A program made the position numbers and the translations under genes. Positions 17,450 through 25,710 of a stretch of 64,000 nucleotides of DNA are shown one piece after another. How positions within the stretch are numbered: position 1 is the stretch's first letter; the number at the start of each line of letters is the position of its first letter. This DNA comes from SAR202 cluster bacterium bin90 (lineage in GTDB: Bacteria > Chloroflexota > Dehalococcoidia > Lucifugimonadales > JADFKI01), in NCBI GenBank assembly GCA_002238855.1, contig MPND01000001.1:105008-169007 (forward strand). The letters are read 5' to 3'. The notes beneath the pieces were generated by a model. It made no database searches. It was given only the letters and a program-made list of their open reading frames with translations, and was not told the DNA's origin.

Positions 17450-19105
17450 CTAGCACGCAGACGGCCCAAATAGAACATCCATATCCTTATCCACCTGCGC
17501 CTTTAACTCCGCCGCCTCAACGAAACCAAGCTCTCTGTACGACTCTGGGCTGCCATATTCACGTGTCTGTATGACCACCGGCATCGGCAGCGCGTGCCCG
17601 AACATCAGCGCCTGTCGATTCGACTCAAGCCGTGCAAGTACCGTCCTCAGCTTGCGGCTGCCTGAGACCCCAGACAGCACCGCATCCGTATCCCGTTCGT
17701 TGTCCAGAAGGCACGCTATCTTTGTTCCGAGCTGGCTCATTACCTCGTCGTCGATCCCACTGGGGCGCTGGTCCACTACGAGCAGAGTGACGTTATACTT
17801 TCGCATCTCCCGCGCAATGTTTCCGAAAATAGTATTCCTGGCGATTGCCGAACTCAGGAACTTGTGCGCCTCCTCGATTGTGATGACAAGTGGTCGTGGC
17901 TGCTGCGTCGCGTCCCCGCTCGCCTGCTCCGACATTCTTACATACCTGTCGTGTATGCGCCGCGTCAGCAGATTTGCAATCAGCAGGTACGCGTCAATGT
18001 TGTTGCCGTAGCGTCCGAACTCCAGCACAACATGCATGCCCCGCCGCAGATAGTTCAGAATCTCGTTCACGGAGTTGCCGCCTCTGCCTTCCGTGATAAA
18101 CCCGAACCGTCTGAGTTGCATGAGGCGGTTCCGAAGCGCCCGAAGTGTCGAAGTCGGGACATTCATATCGCCGGCAAGCGTATTGAATTCTTCCCCACTC
18201 GGGTGTTCGAGAAACATCCGCAGCCAGCTCACCCCGAACTTCTCGCGCAGGGAATGCGCGGTATCTGCGGCAACATCCGACAGTCCCCATGTGTCTCGAA
18301 GAATGTCCACATCCTCCGGCTCTATGTCGTCGTAGCCGATGCTGATTTCGTAGTCCGTGCTGATCCCACGACGGCTCGCGCTTTCCGGATCAAGCGTGAA
18401 CACCGCAACCCGCGAGCTAAACAGCTGCTTCAAGCCCTTCACCTCGTTCGTATGCTCGCTGGAGCCGCGCCAACCGTATTCGCCGTGCATGTCGAAAATC
18501 AGATTGCTCGCGGCGCCGTTCTGCAATATCCCTATCAGGAGCAGCCTAGTCAGGAAGGTCTTGCCAGTGCCGCTCTTGCCGAACACCCCGTTGCTGCGCT
18601 TCACCATCTCGTTGATGTCGAGGCACAGGCGCACTTCCATGTCCATCGGGTTGCCGATGTAGAAATGCCCGGCGTCCTCACTTCCGAACACCATCTGTAT
18701 GTCTTCTTCGTCCGCGAGCGACACACGGGAGAAGTGCGGCGGAATAGTCTTCGCTGGCTGCGCTGTGTTCATCGTATCCGCGCCGATGATGAGCATCGGC
18801 TCCACCGTAATGCTGTTATACGCGACCGTGCCACTCAGGACCTGCGACAGCAGCGGGCGTGAAGCGTCCGGCGGGGCCGCCGTTATGCCGTCGTCCGTCG
18901 ATAGAAGTTCTATCTCGGTCAGCACTCCCAGGAACCGGCTGCGCTGCCCCTGTATGCTCACGAATGTTCCAACTTTGACATCCTCGATCGACACGCCATC
19001 GTCCAGGCGGACCTTGACGCCCTCACTCAGTGAGCCGGATACGACCGTACCCAGTGGCAGGCGTCCGCTGGTTTCCACGGGGTACATTCCATTCGTATGG
19101 TTCAT
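17450..19105 (-). CDS. herA: HerA-family hexameric DNA translocase ATPase
   Basis: 551 residues. An N-terminal HAS-barrel (VKVGTFVSIQG region, residues 15-75) precedes a FtsK/HerA ATPase core with Walker A GVFGKSGTGKT (about 174-184) and Walker B VITIEEAHKF (about 407-416), then the VVDQRPSGIDDEV sensor stretch. HerA pumps DNA and partners with the NurA nuclease in end resection. The gene overlaps the HAS-barrel gene by four bases, and nurA lies just upstream of that gene, so the three form one operon. In bacteria, HerA-nuclease pairs serve in repair and also in anti-phage complexes; the context here does not decide which. Confidence 0.93.
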   Translation of the reverse strand: MNHTNGMYPVETSGRLPLGTVVSGSLSEGVKVRLDDGVSIEDVKVGTFVSIQGQRSRFLGVLTEIELLSTDDGITAAPPDASRPLLSQVLSGTVAYNSITVEPMLIIGADTMNTAQPAKTIPPHFSRVSLADEEDIQMVFGSEDAGHFYIGNPMDMEVRLCLDINEMVKRSNGVFGKSGTGKTFLTRLLLIGILQNGAASNLIFDMHGEYGWRGSSEHTNEVKGLKQLFSSRVAVFTLDPESASRRGISTDYEISIGYDDIEPEDVDILRDTWGLSDVAADTAHSLREKFGVSWLRMFLEHPSGEEFNTLAGDMNVPTSTLRALRNRLMQLRRFGFITEGRGGNSVNEILNYLRRGMHVVLEFGRYGNNIDAYLLIANLLTRRIHDRYVRMSEQASGDATQQPRPLVITIEEAHKFLSSAIARNTIFGNIAREMRKYNVTLLVVDQRPSGIDDEVMSQLGTKIACLLDNERDTDAVLSGVSGSRKLRTVLARLESNRQALMFGHALPMPVVIQTREYGSPESYRELGFVEAAELKAQVDKDMDVLFGPSAC

Positions 19106-19728
19106 TCCAGACTCCTCAAAATGCCGCTCAGGCGTGGAAGTTGCCCCGTCAGCGCAACTGCAAGGCTCTTGCCCGCGCCCACAAGATATTGCTGCGGGTC
19201 AGCGTGAGCCGCACTTGCCTGCCGCAGGAAAGACGTGACCACATGGTCCTGTATATGAATCGGGGCATTAAGCAGTGTTGCGAGGAATTCGTGGGTTTCG
19301 CTGAAATTTGCAATCTCACCAGAATCACAGGTACGAACGAACGAATACATGCGGGGCGCGCTCAATGGAGGGTAGTGCAGTACCAGATCGCCATCCCGGT
19401 AGCCGACAATTACCGCCCGGAAGCTCGTGTATAGAAGACGCTCTATCTGTGGATTGCTGCTGAACACATCCGACTCCCTTTCAGCGTTCATCCCGCGCGG
19501 TATCGCTGAACGCCCCGGGTCGATACTCTGCGTCGTCGCCTCGCAGACAATGCCGTATGTTGGCAAATGCTGTCCGCACAGTACCAGACTGCCGATGTCG
19601 GGTGCCTCGTAGAGCCGGTAGCACTGTGCCGTAAACTCCGAAGTCGATGCCTCTATGACCTCGCCGATTCGACCATTCACAGCGCCCTGCATATCCTGAG
19701 CATCCATATAGACCCCGCTCAAATCCAC
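19102..19728 (-). CDS. HAS-barrel domain protein between NurA and HerA
   Basis: 208 residues with an N-terminal HAS-barrel-like segment (GRIGEVIEASTSEFTAQCYR, then IGSLVLC) similar to the barrel that HerA uses to dock NurA, and a C-terminal part of unknown fold. It overlaps nurA by ten bases and herA by four, so the three products are almost certainly made in fixed proportion. It probably serves as an adaptor or clamp of the NurA-HerA machine. The assignment rests on the short N-terminal match and the context. Confidence 0.75.
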   Translation of the reverse strand: MDLSGVYMDAQDMQGAVNGRIGEVIEASTSEFTAQCYRLYEAPDIGSLVLCGQHLPTYGIVCEATTQSIDPGRSAIPRGMNAERESDVFSSNPQIERLLYTSFRAVIVGYRDGDLVLHYPPLSAPRMYSFVRTCDSGEIANFSETHEFLATLLNAPIHIQDHVVTSFLRQASAAHADPQQYLVGAGKSLAVALTGQLPRLSGILRSLE

Positions 19729-20927
19729 CGTCGCATCTTGGAGTTGTTCTTTTCGGACGAATACGCCGACATTCCCTGCTGCTCCAGCGCCGAAGCGACT
19801 AGTTCCACGAAATGCTGCCTGTCAGCGCCCGTCACCACAGCCTGCTCGTGCGCCTCCTTCAGAGCTACCGGATAACCCGGCCCCAGACGGCACTGCTCGA
19901 CTACAAGCGAATGTACAAGTCCGAGGAGCGCTTCATCCTCAGCCACCCAGTCCGGCACCTCAACACGCCCGACCTCATCCTCAGTCCGCACATAGAAGAA
20001 ACTAACTCCGTGACCACCATACCTGTTTCTCACGATCTCTGCGTTGCTTCCGAACACAGCCGACCTCTCACTAATGCCCAGAAAATGCGCGAATAGCTGT
20101 CTGTCAAGCACTCCTCCCACTTCCTTGTCGCAGGGCCGTTCATCTCTGCGGATCGTGCCGCACTCCCTATCGCAGCTGGGAACTGGGTAAGGACACACTG
20201 CGACGCGTAGAGCGTTCACCACCTCTCTGCTGCGCGGCAAGCTGATATAGCTCGCGATTGCCAGCGTCCGCCGCGACGACAGGCTCCTTATCTCATCCAG
20301 AAGCGCCACATAATCATCGTCCACCAGTTGCCGCACCACGAAATCGGGATGCCGGTGCATGCCGAAAAGTATCAGCGAACCGTCCACCAGCCCAATCGCT
20401 GGTATGTCCTCGGGTACCTCCCTGAGGGCGTTGAGCAGGCCTCGCAGTTCTTCGACGGCGCGCTTGGCGTCAAGCAGTGCCCCGCTTATCGTCTCCTCGC
20501 GGTACGGCGCATACCTGTCTCTGATAACCAGCTCATCCTGGCTGGCGTACAAGCGCGGCGTGCAGAAAACATCCGCACCCGGCTCATTTCCGTAGCGCAG
20601 CGACATTCCGCCGATATTTATGAGATAGCAGTGTGCCGGAATGTGCCTGCTCACATCTATGTGAGAGCCGTCCACGCCCACGACGCAATGTTCTTCCGGA
20701 ACTGGCGGTGCGACATAGCTGGCGTCCACGCGCTCGTGAACTTGGGGCACACTCCAGTTCAACTCAGTGCCCGGTTGCGCGAGTCTTGTAGCGTATGCTG
20801 CGGGATCGAACGACTGCGCTGCATCCAGCGCGCTCGCGAGGCGCAAGCTCCTGTCCGCAGTCCCGGCGCTCAACGCTGCCGCCATATCGTCTATCTGAAC
20901 TGCCGTGCGATTAAGGTCAAGTGCCAT
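19719..20927 (-). CDS. nurA: NurA-domain nuclease
   Basis: 402 residues with the two acidic NurA signatures, VVGVDGSHIDV (Asp86) and IGLVDGSLILF, which form the Mn-dependent RNase H-like active site, and a C-terminal helix pair (LVHSLVVEQCRLGPGYPVALKEAH) typical of the family. A Cys-rich insert (CPYPVPSCDRECG, then RPCDKE) in the middle could bind a metal; this is a visible oddity relative to archaeal NurA. It resects DNA ends together with HerA. It lies 39 bases downstream of selB on the same strand and overlaps the HAS-barrel gene. Confidence 0.9.
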   Translation of the reverse strand: MALDLNRTAVQIDDMAAALSAGTADRSLRLASALDAAQSFDPAAYATRLAQPGTELNWSVPQVHERVDASYVAPPVPEEHCVVGVDGSHIDVSRHIPAHCYLINIGGMSLRYGNEPGADVFCTPRLYASQDELVIRDRYAPYREETISGALLDAKRAVEELRGLLNALREVPEDIPAIGLVDGSLILFGMHRHPDFVVRQLVDDDYVALLDEIRSLSSRRTLAIASYISLPRSREVVNALRVAVCPYPVPSCDRECGTIRRDERPCDKEVGGVLDRQLFAHFLGISERSAVFGSNAEIVRNRYGGHGVSFFYVRTEDEVGRVEVPDWVAEDEALLGLVHSLVVEQCRLGPGYPVALKEAHEQAVVTGADRQHFVELVASALEQQGMSAYSSEKNNSKMRRWI

Positions 20928-20966
20928 AGGCTATCCGGTCCTTGATGCCGCTCATTCTGACCTCTT

Positions 20967-22829
20967 TTACCGGAGGACCCGCGCATCACCGACGCGCCTC
21001 GTTATTCGCTTCTGGTCCAGATAGTCCATCAGCGCCAGCGCGTACTTGCGACTTGTCCCGAGCACATCCCGCACATTCGCGACCGATATATCCCCGTTCT
21101 CACGGATGTAGTCCGAGATTATTGTCACCATCTGTTGATATGCCTCCGTCGAATACACGACACTCTCGCTAACGCGCACCACCTTGCCCTGCTCGTCAAG
21201 CAGATTCAGCACCTCGCCATCGAGATGCGCGTCAGTTGGAGGCGAAAATGGCTCCGATTCTAGCAGGCGCAGGTATGCCTCGACTTCCCGGCTCTGGCTG
21301 TCGTTCAATGTTGGCTCGTAACCCGGTAGCCTCACCAGTGTCCCGTCCTCTTCGACGACTCCTTGCTCCTGGAGCCTCGCGAACGCCAGGTTGAACACTT
21401 GCGCCGACATGACCAATCTGCTGCGCAACTGTTCCTTCGGAGCGCCGCGCCTCAGCGGGAATTGGCGATAGTACGCCTCCAGGGACTGCTGCGTTCTCTC
21501 CACAACCCCGTTCCACCCGCCTGAAGTGAAAACGTAAGTCCCTCTGCCTATGCTTCCTGTCCCCAATTGCACTATCAGGTCGTCGTCTGCCATAGCTTCC
21601 AACTCCGCTTTCACGGTGTCTGCATCCATATTGGCGCGGCTAACGAGCGCGTCGAATTCGCTCGGCTCAGATGTCTCGATGGTTGTCAGCAACACATCTT
21701 GCGTCGAACCCAACTCCATCGCTTCCAGGCGCTCTATTGTGGCCGAATGCCCGCGCCGGTGCCGCCTCGCATGCGTCTCAACAATGTTGCCTCCGCCCAG
21801 CGTGGTGCGGTTCGAGCGTATGACATAGTAGTCATCCTTCACTACCGCCAGCGGCGCGTCCAGCTTGATCTGCGCCCAGCCGGACTCACCCGGTTCCAGC
21901 GAGTCCTGCTCCAGCAGCCGCAGCCGGCCAACTACCTCGCTGCTCCCCGTATGCACAGTGATGTACATGTTGTGCCTAAGCGCATGCGGAGCGTCGGGAA
22001 TAACTCGCAGCCGCACATCCATCGCATCCGTAGGGCGTAGCCAGCCCTCGCTCGTTAGCACCTCGCCTCGCCGGATTTCGTCCTGCGACACGCCGATGAT
22101 GTTAGCTGCTACGCGCGTCCCGGGCTGCGCCTCAGTCTGCCCCTTCTTGTGCGTCTGAAGGCCGCGGATGCGTGTGGACTTCCCAGCCACCACGAGTTCG
22201 ACCTCCTGGCCGGTCTGGATCTTACCGTCAATAAGCGTACCTGTCACGACAGTCCCAAACCCTGAGATAGTAAACGCCCTATCTATGGGCAGGCGTGCCC
22301 GCCCGACATCTCGCTTGGGCGGCGTGTCATCCAGCATAGCGTCAACGGCGGCAATCAGATCGGGCAGCCCTTCTCCAGTCATGGCTGACACAGGGTAGAT
22401 GGCAGCGCCTTCAAGCACGGTGCCCTCAAGAGTCTCCTCGACATCCGCGGTGACTAGTTCGAGCCAGTCCTCATCGACGAGATCGCGCTTCGTCACCGCA
22501 ACCAGTCCCCGCTGCACTCGCAGCAAGTCCAGTATCGCAAGGTGCTCCCGGGTCTGCGGCATTACCGACTCGTCCGCTGCAACCACCAGCAGGGCAAGGT
22601 CGATGCCGCCAACGCCCGCAAGCATGTTATTCACGAACCGCTCATGCCCCGGCACATCTACGATACTGACTTCGTTGCCGCTCGGCAGTTGCAGCCAGGC
22701 GAAACCGAGGTCAATGGTCATGCCGCGCTCCTTCTCCTCGCGCAGCCTGTCCGGATCAATCCCGGTCAGCGCCTCGACCAGCGTCGACTTGCCGTGGTCA
22801 ACATGCCCTGCCGTTCCAATCACATACAT
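20967..22829 (-). CDS. selB: Selenocysteine-specific elongation factor SelB
   Basis: 620 residues. G-domain motifs are GHVDHGKST (8-16), [10 protein letters not shown] with switch [10 protein letters not shown], and TKRDLVD, followed by EF-Tu-like domains II/III and C-terminal winged helices ([27 protein letters not shown]) that bind the SECIS RNA. GGAG precedes the ATG. No selA, selD, tRNA-Sec or recognisable selenoprotein gene lies in the window, so the rest of the selenocysteine machinery must be elsewhere. It is the first gene of the selB-nurA-HAS-herA-TA run, an unusual neighbour for DNA-end resection genes. Confidence 0.95.
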   Translation of the reverse strand: MYVIGTAGHVDHGKSTLVEALTGIDPDRLREEKERGMTIDLGFAWLQLPSGNEVSIVDVPGHERFVNNMLAGVGGIDLALLVVAADESVMPQTREHLAILDLLRVQRGLVAVTKRDLVDEDWLELVTADVEETLEGTVLEGAAIYPVSAMTGEGLPDLIAAVDAMLDDTPPKRDVGRARLPIDRAFTISGFGTVVTGTLIDGKIQTGQEVELVVAGKSTRIRGLQTHKKGQTEAQPGTRVAANIIGVSQDEIRRGEVLTSEGWLRPTDAMDVRLRVIPDAPHALRHNMYITVHTGSSEVVGRLRLLEQDSLEPGESGWAQIKLDAPLAVVKDDYYVIRSNRTTLGGGNIVETHARRHRRGHSATIERLEAMELGSTQDVLLTTIETSEPSEFDALVSRANMDADTVKAELEAMADDDLIVQLGTGSIGRGTYVFTSGGWNGVVERTQQSLEAYYRQFPLRRGAPKEQLRSRLVMSAQVFNLAFARLQEQGVVEEDGTLVRLPGYEPTLNDSQSREVEAYLRLLESEPFSPPTDAHLDGEVLNLLDEQGKVVRVSESVVYSTEAYQQMVTIISDYIRENGDISVANVRDVLGTSRKYALALMDYLDQKRITRRVGDARVLR

Positions 22830-22988
22830 TCTGACATCTCCGATTCGCGTATTCCCTCTATTCTAATACACGTTGCAAGTCCGAAACGATTGCAAACGGT
22901 CCCTATAAGCTGAGAACTGGAAGTTATCTCCGTCTCTTGTGCGCTTTCGTCTTACTCGTGGCGACTCCACATACAAAGAGGTTCTTAA

Positions 22989-24041
22989 TTGACGGGCTTG
23001 AACTGCGCGTGTTACCGTTTTTCCGTGCAAGAATCCCGCTCCGCCATTTCACCTGCTGACCACTCAACCAAAGTGACGATTCTCAGAACCGCCGCGCTCT
23101 GGCTCATTGCATCTTCTGCGCTCCAGTTCGTATTGGCTTGTAGCTTCAGTCTGGGTGGCGACGACTTGGAATCCGTGCCGCAGACGTTCCAGACTGAACA
23201 GGGACCCCGCTATTTGGCGTTTGACGGAGAGCATGTCTGGTCCACACTCTTCGGCGCGCGGACCATCGCCAAGTACAGCGTGGATGGCACCAATGTAGCC
23301 AATTTCCCGGTGGAGGAGTTCCCGCGCGCCCTGGCGTTTGACGGCGAGCACATGTGGGTGGGCTTCAGCTCCAGTAATAAGGTGCTGAAGATGAGCCTCG
23401 ATGGTAATGTCGTTGATACCGTCAGCATTGGCACGCCGGACACGGCTCCCGCTGCGATGGTCTTTGATGGCGAAAGCATCTGGGTGGCGGCATCGTGGGG
23501 AAACTCCGTAACCAAGCTCAACCTTGATGGCTCCGTCGGCCGCACAGTGCGAATTCCCGGCTATCATCCTTCCCCCTGGGCGATCACTCACGACGGCAGC
23601 GAGGTGTGGGTCGCCAGCATGGGCAGCACGATGGTCGATCGTCTGGACAGTGCAGGGGAGTTGACGGGCTCGTTCAAAGTCGCGAACTGGCCCAGTGACC
23701 GCACCGACGCTTGGGGCGGTGGGGGCACGGCAATCGCCTACGATGGCGAAAGCATTTGGGTTACCGTTGCATCGACCAACTTCGTTGTTAGACTGGATAC
23801 CGATGGCAATGTGATAGGGCAATATCCTGTCGGTAGGTGGCCGACGGCAGTGGCAATCGCAGGTGGTAGTGTGTGGGTCACAGACTTCCTCGATGCCACT
23901 GTGACGAAGCTGAACATGGATGGGAGCTTGATAGAGACGATTCCGGTCGAGCGCGGCCCTCACGCACTGCTTGTCGTCCACGACACAATGTGGGTCGCCA
24001 ACTTCCAGGGAGACTCCATAACCGTGCTACCCATTCAATAG
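22989..24041 (+). CDS. Lipoprotein with YVTN/Vgb-like beta-propeller
   Basis: 350 residues from a TTG with AAGAGG seven bases upstream; a later GTG at 23073 would give a more normal signal peptide (hydrophobic stretch then lipobox FVLAC), so the start is uncertain. After the lipid-anchored Cys come about seven repeats of the FDGE-x-(I/M/V)-W-V type (FDGEHVWS, FDGEHMWV, FDGESIWV, HDGSEVWV, YDGESIWV), forming a propeller exposed on the outer face of the membrane. The role is unknown. It is followed 52 bases later by a family-5 solute-binding protein, so a sensory or binding role in that uptake system is conceivable. Confidence 0.82.
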   Translation: MTGLNCACYRFSVQESRSAISPADHSTKVTILRTAALWLIASSALQFVLACSFSLGGDDLESVPQTFQTEQGPRYLAFDGEHVWSTLFGARTIAKYSVDGTNVANFPVEEFPRALAFDGEHMWVGFSSSNKVLKMSLDGNVVDTVSIGTPDTAPAAMVFDGESIWVAASWGNSVTKLNLDGSVGRTVRIPGYHPSPWAITHDGSEVWVASMGSTMVDRLDSAGELTGSFKVANWPSDRTDAWGGGGTAIAYDGESIWVTVASTNFVVRLDTDGNVIGQYPVGRWPTAVAIAGGSVWVTDFLDATVTKLNMDGSLIETIPVERGPHALLVVHDTMWVANFQGDSITVLPIQ

Positions 24042-24093
24042 CAGTCTTTGATGTGCAATCAAGTAACTGAATAACAAGTGAGATTGAACTGAT

Positions 24094-25704
24094 ATGTCGA
24101 ACAGACTACTCTTCGCAATAGTCGCAATACTGGTAGCCGTCGCTGCCGTAGTGGTGATACTGGCGTACACCTATCTTGACGTTGGGCTAGGCCCAAAGAG
24201 CGGAGGCGACCTGCGAGTGGCTTTGTCGTCATTCAGCGCCGAAACGCTCGACCCTTCACTCGACAACGCGGACGGACTGAAATACCACAGTCACGCCTAT
24301 GACTTTCTCGTTGGCGTGGACGGCGAAGGTAGATTGGACATCCGCTACGGACTCCTCAGTAAATGGCAGGCGAGCCCCACGGCCGATTCCTTTACGCTCA
24401 CCCTCAGAAACAATGCCCTTTGGCATGACGGAGAGCCGGTCACAGCAGGAGATGTGCGCGCCAGCCTCGATTACTACTTCAGGGAAGACGCCACCTGCGG
24501 CATCTGCGGAGCAGTGAAGGGCGCAGTCGCCGCCGTCGAAGTCATCGACAACGAGAGCGTCGTCATTCAACTCAATGCCCCCGATGTCGTGTTCCCCGGA
24601 CTCCTCGCAGCCGTCGAAAGCGACCTGCCTCTGCTCCCTGCCCATATTGTTAACAACGACCCTGCCGCCTTGCAGGGCGCTCCTGTCGGCAGTGGCCCCT
24701 GGAGTTATGCATCGAGAGCGCAGGGACAGTCTGTATTTTTCGAGAAAAACGGCGACTACTGGAACGCTGGGCGCATTTCCCCGTTCGATACACTCAGCAT
24801 CTCGCTCGTTCCCGAAGAACCCGCCCGCATAGCCCTCATCGAAACCGATAAGATTGACGTCGCACCCATCGACGTCGCATCAATCGAGCAGGCAAAGAGT
24901 AACGGCTTCTCCATTTATGGGCCAAAGCATGTCGTATCCACGGCTCTGCGCTTCTTCATGAGCTACGATGAGGACTTCCTGACATCGAGCCTCGATTTCC
25001 GAAAGGCGCTTGCGCTCAGTACCAACATGCCCGAAATCGTCGCTGCGGCATTCCCTTCCGAAGCAGCATCCGTAGCCACGGGTTCAGCGCTATTCACGCC
25101 GGTCTCACCCGGTTTCGTTCAAGACTTACCCACCTATCCCTACAACCCCGATGAGGCGCGTACACTCCTCCAGCAGTCAGGCTACGCAGGCGAGACCGTG
25201 GACCTGATTTCCCTCGTCGCATACGGCCTGTCCGAAATGCCCCTCATAAACGAAATGATCGTCGAAGACTGGCAGGCGATAGGCATTAACGCGCAGGTAA
25301 GTCCCACTGAATGGCCGGCCGTGCAGCCTCTCTTCATGCCGCGTCCACAACTGTTCGACGAGTACGCTCCGGCGCCTGTGCTTCACGGTGCGCAACCCGC
25401 CCGCCCCGGCGGCGATGTGAACAGTGTGAGGCGCTACATGAGCGGCGCTGACACCGCTATGCTCACCTATTTCGCACCGGATGTGGCAGACGCCATGCTA
25501 AATCAGCTCACCAGCACAGCTGACGATGACGCCCGTAAACTCGTGCTACAGGCACTGAATCGCAGAACTTACGGAGAATTCTGGGCGATTCCAATCTTGT
25601 GGCGGCACCATACCTACGCACTTCGGCCGTCCTTGACCGGATGGCAGCCCACCAACGGCACCGCGTCAGACCTGCACTTCGAGACCATCCGCCGTGCTGA
25701 ATAA
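24094..25704 (+). CDS. ABC transporter substrate-binding protein, family 5 (membrane-anchored)
   Basis: 536 residues of the SBP_bac_5 (peptide/nickel/opine) type: GGDLRVALSSF, LRNNALWHDGEPVTAGDVRASL, GSGPWSY and the C-terminal VEDWQAIGINAQV. Instead of a lipobox it has an uncleaved-looking N-terminal helix (LLFAIVAILVAVAAVVVILAY), so it is probably a signal-anchored periplasmic-face binder. No permease gene is adjacent. It ends six bases before the convergent CRTAC1 gene. It is only distantly related to the three tandem SBPs at 30-35 kb. Confidence 0.9.
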   Translation: MSNRLLFAIVAILVAVAAVVVILAYTYLDVGLGPKSGGDLRVALSSFSAETLDPSLDNADGLKYHSHAYDFLVGVDGEGRLDIRYGLLSKWQASPTADSFTLTLRNNALWHDGEPVTAGDVRASLDYYFREDATCGICGAVKGAVAAVEVIDNESVVIQLNAPDVVFPGLLAAVESDLPLLPAHIVNNDPAALQGAPVGSGPWSYASRAQGQSVFFEKNGDYWNAGRISPFDTLSISLVPEEPARIALIETDKIDVAPIDVASIEQAKSNGFSIYGPKHVVSTALRFFMSYDEDFLTSSLDFRKALALSTNMPEIVAAAFPSEAASVATGSALFTPVSPGFVQDLPTYPYNPDEARTLLQQSGYAGETVDLISLVAYGLSEMPLINEMIVEDWQAIGINAQVSPTEWPAVQPLFMPRPQLFDEYAPAPVLHGAQPARPGGDVNSVRRYMSGADTAMLTYFAPDVADAMLNQLTSTADDDARKLVLQALNRRTYGEFWAIPILWRHHTYALRPSLTGWQPTNGTASDLHFETIRRAE

Positions 25705-25710
25705 TCTCAC

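Noticed and set aside
22829-22989. tRNA-Sec or a selenoprotein next to selB
   Set aside because: The gap on this side is too short and unstructured, and none of the neighbouring genes continues in frame past a TGA into conserved sequence.
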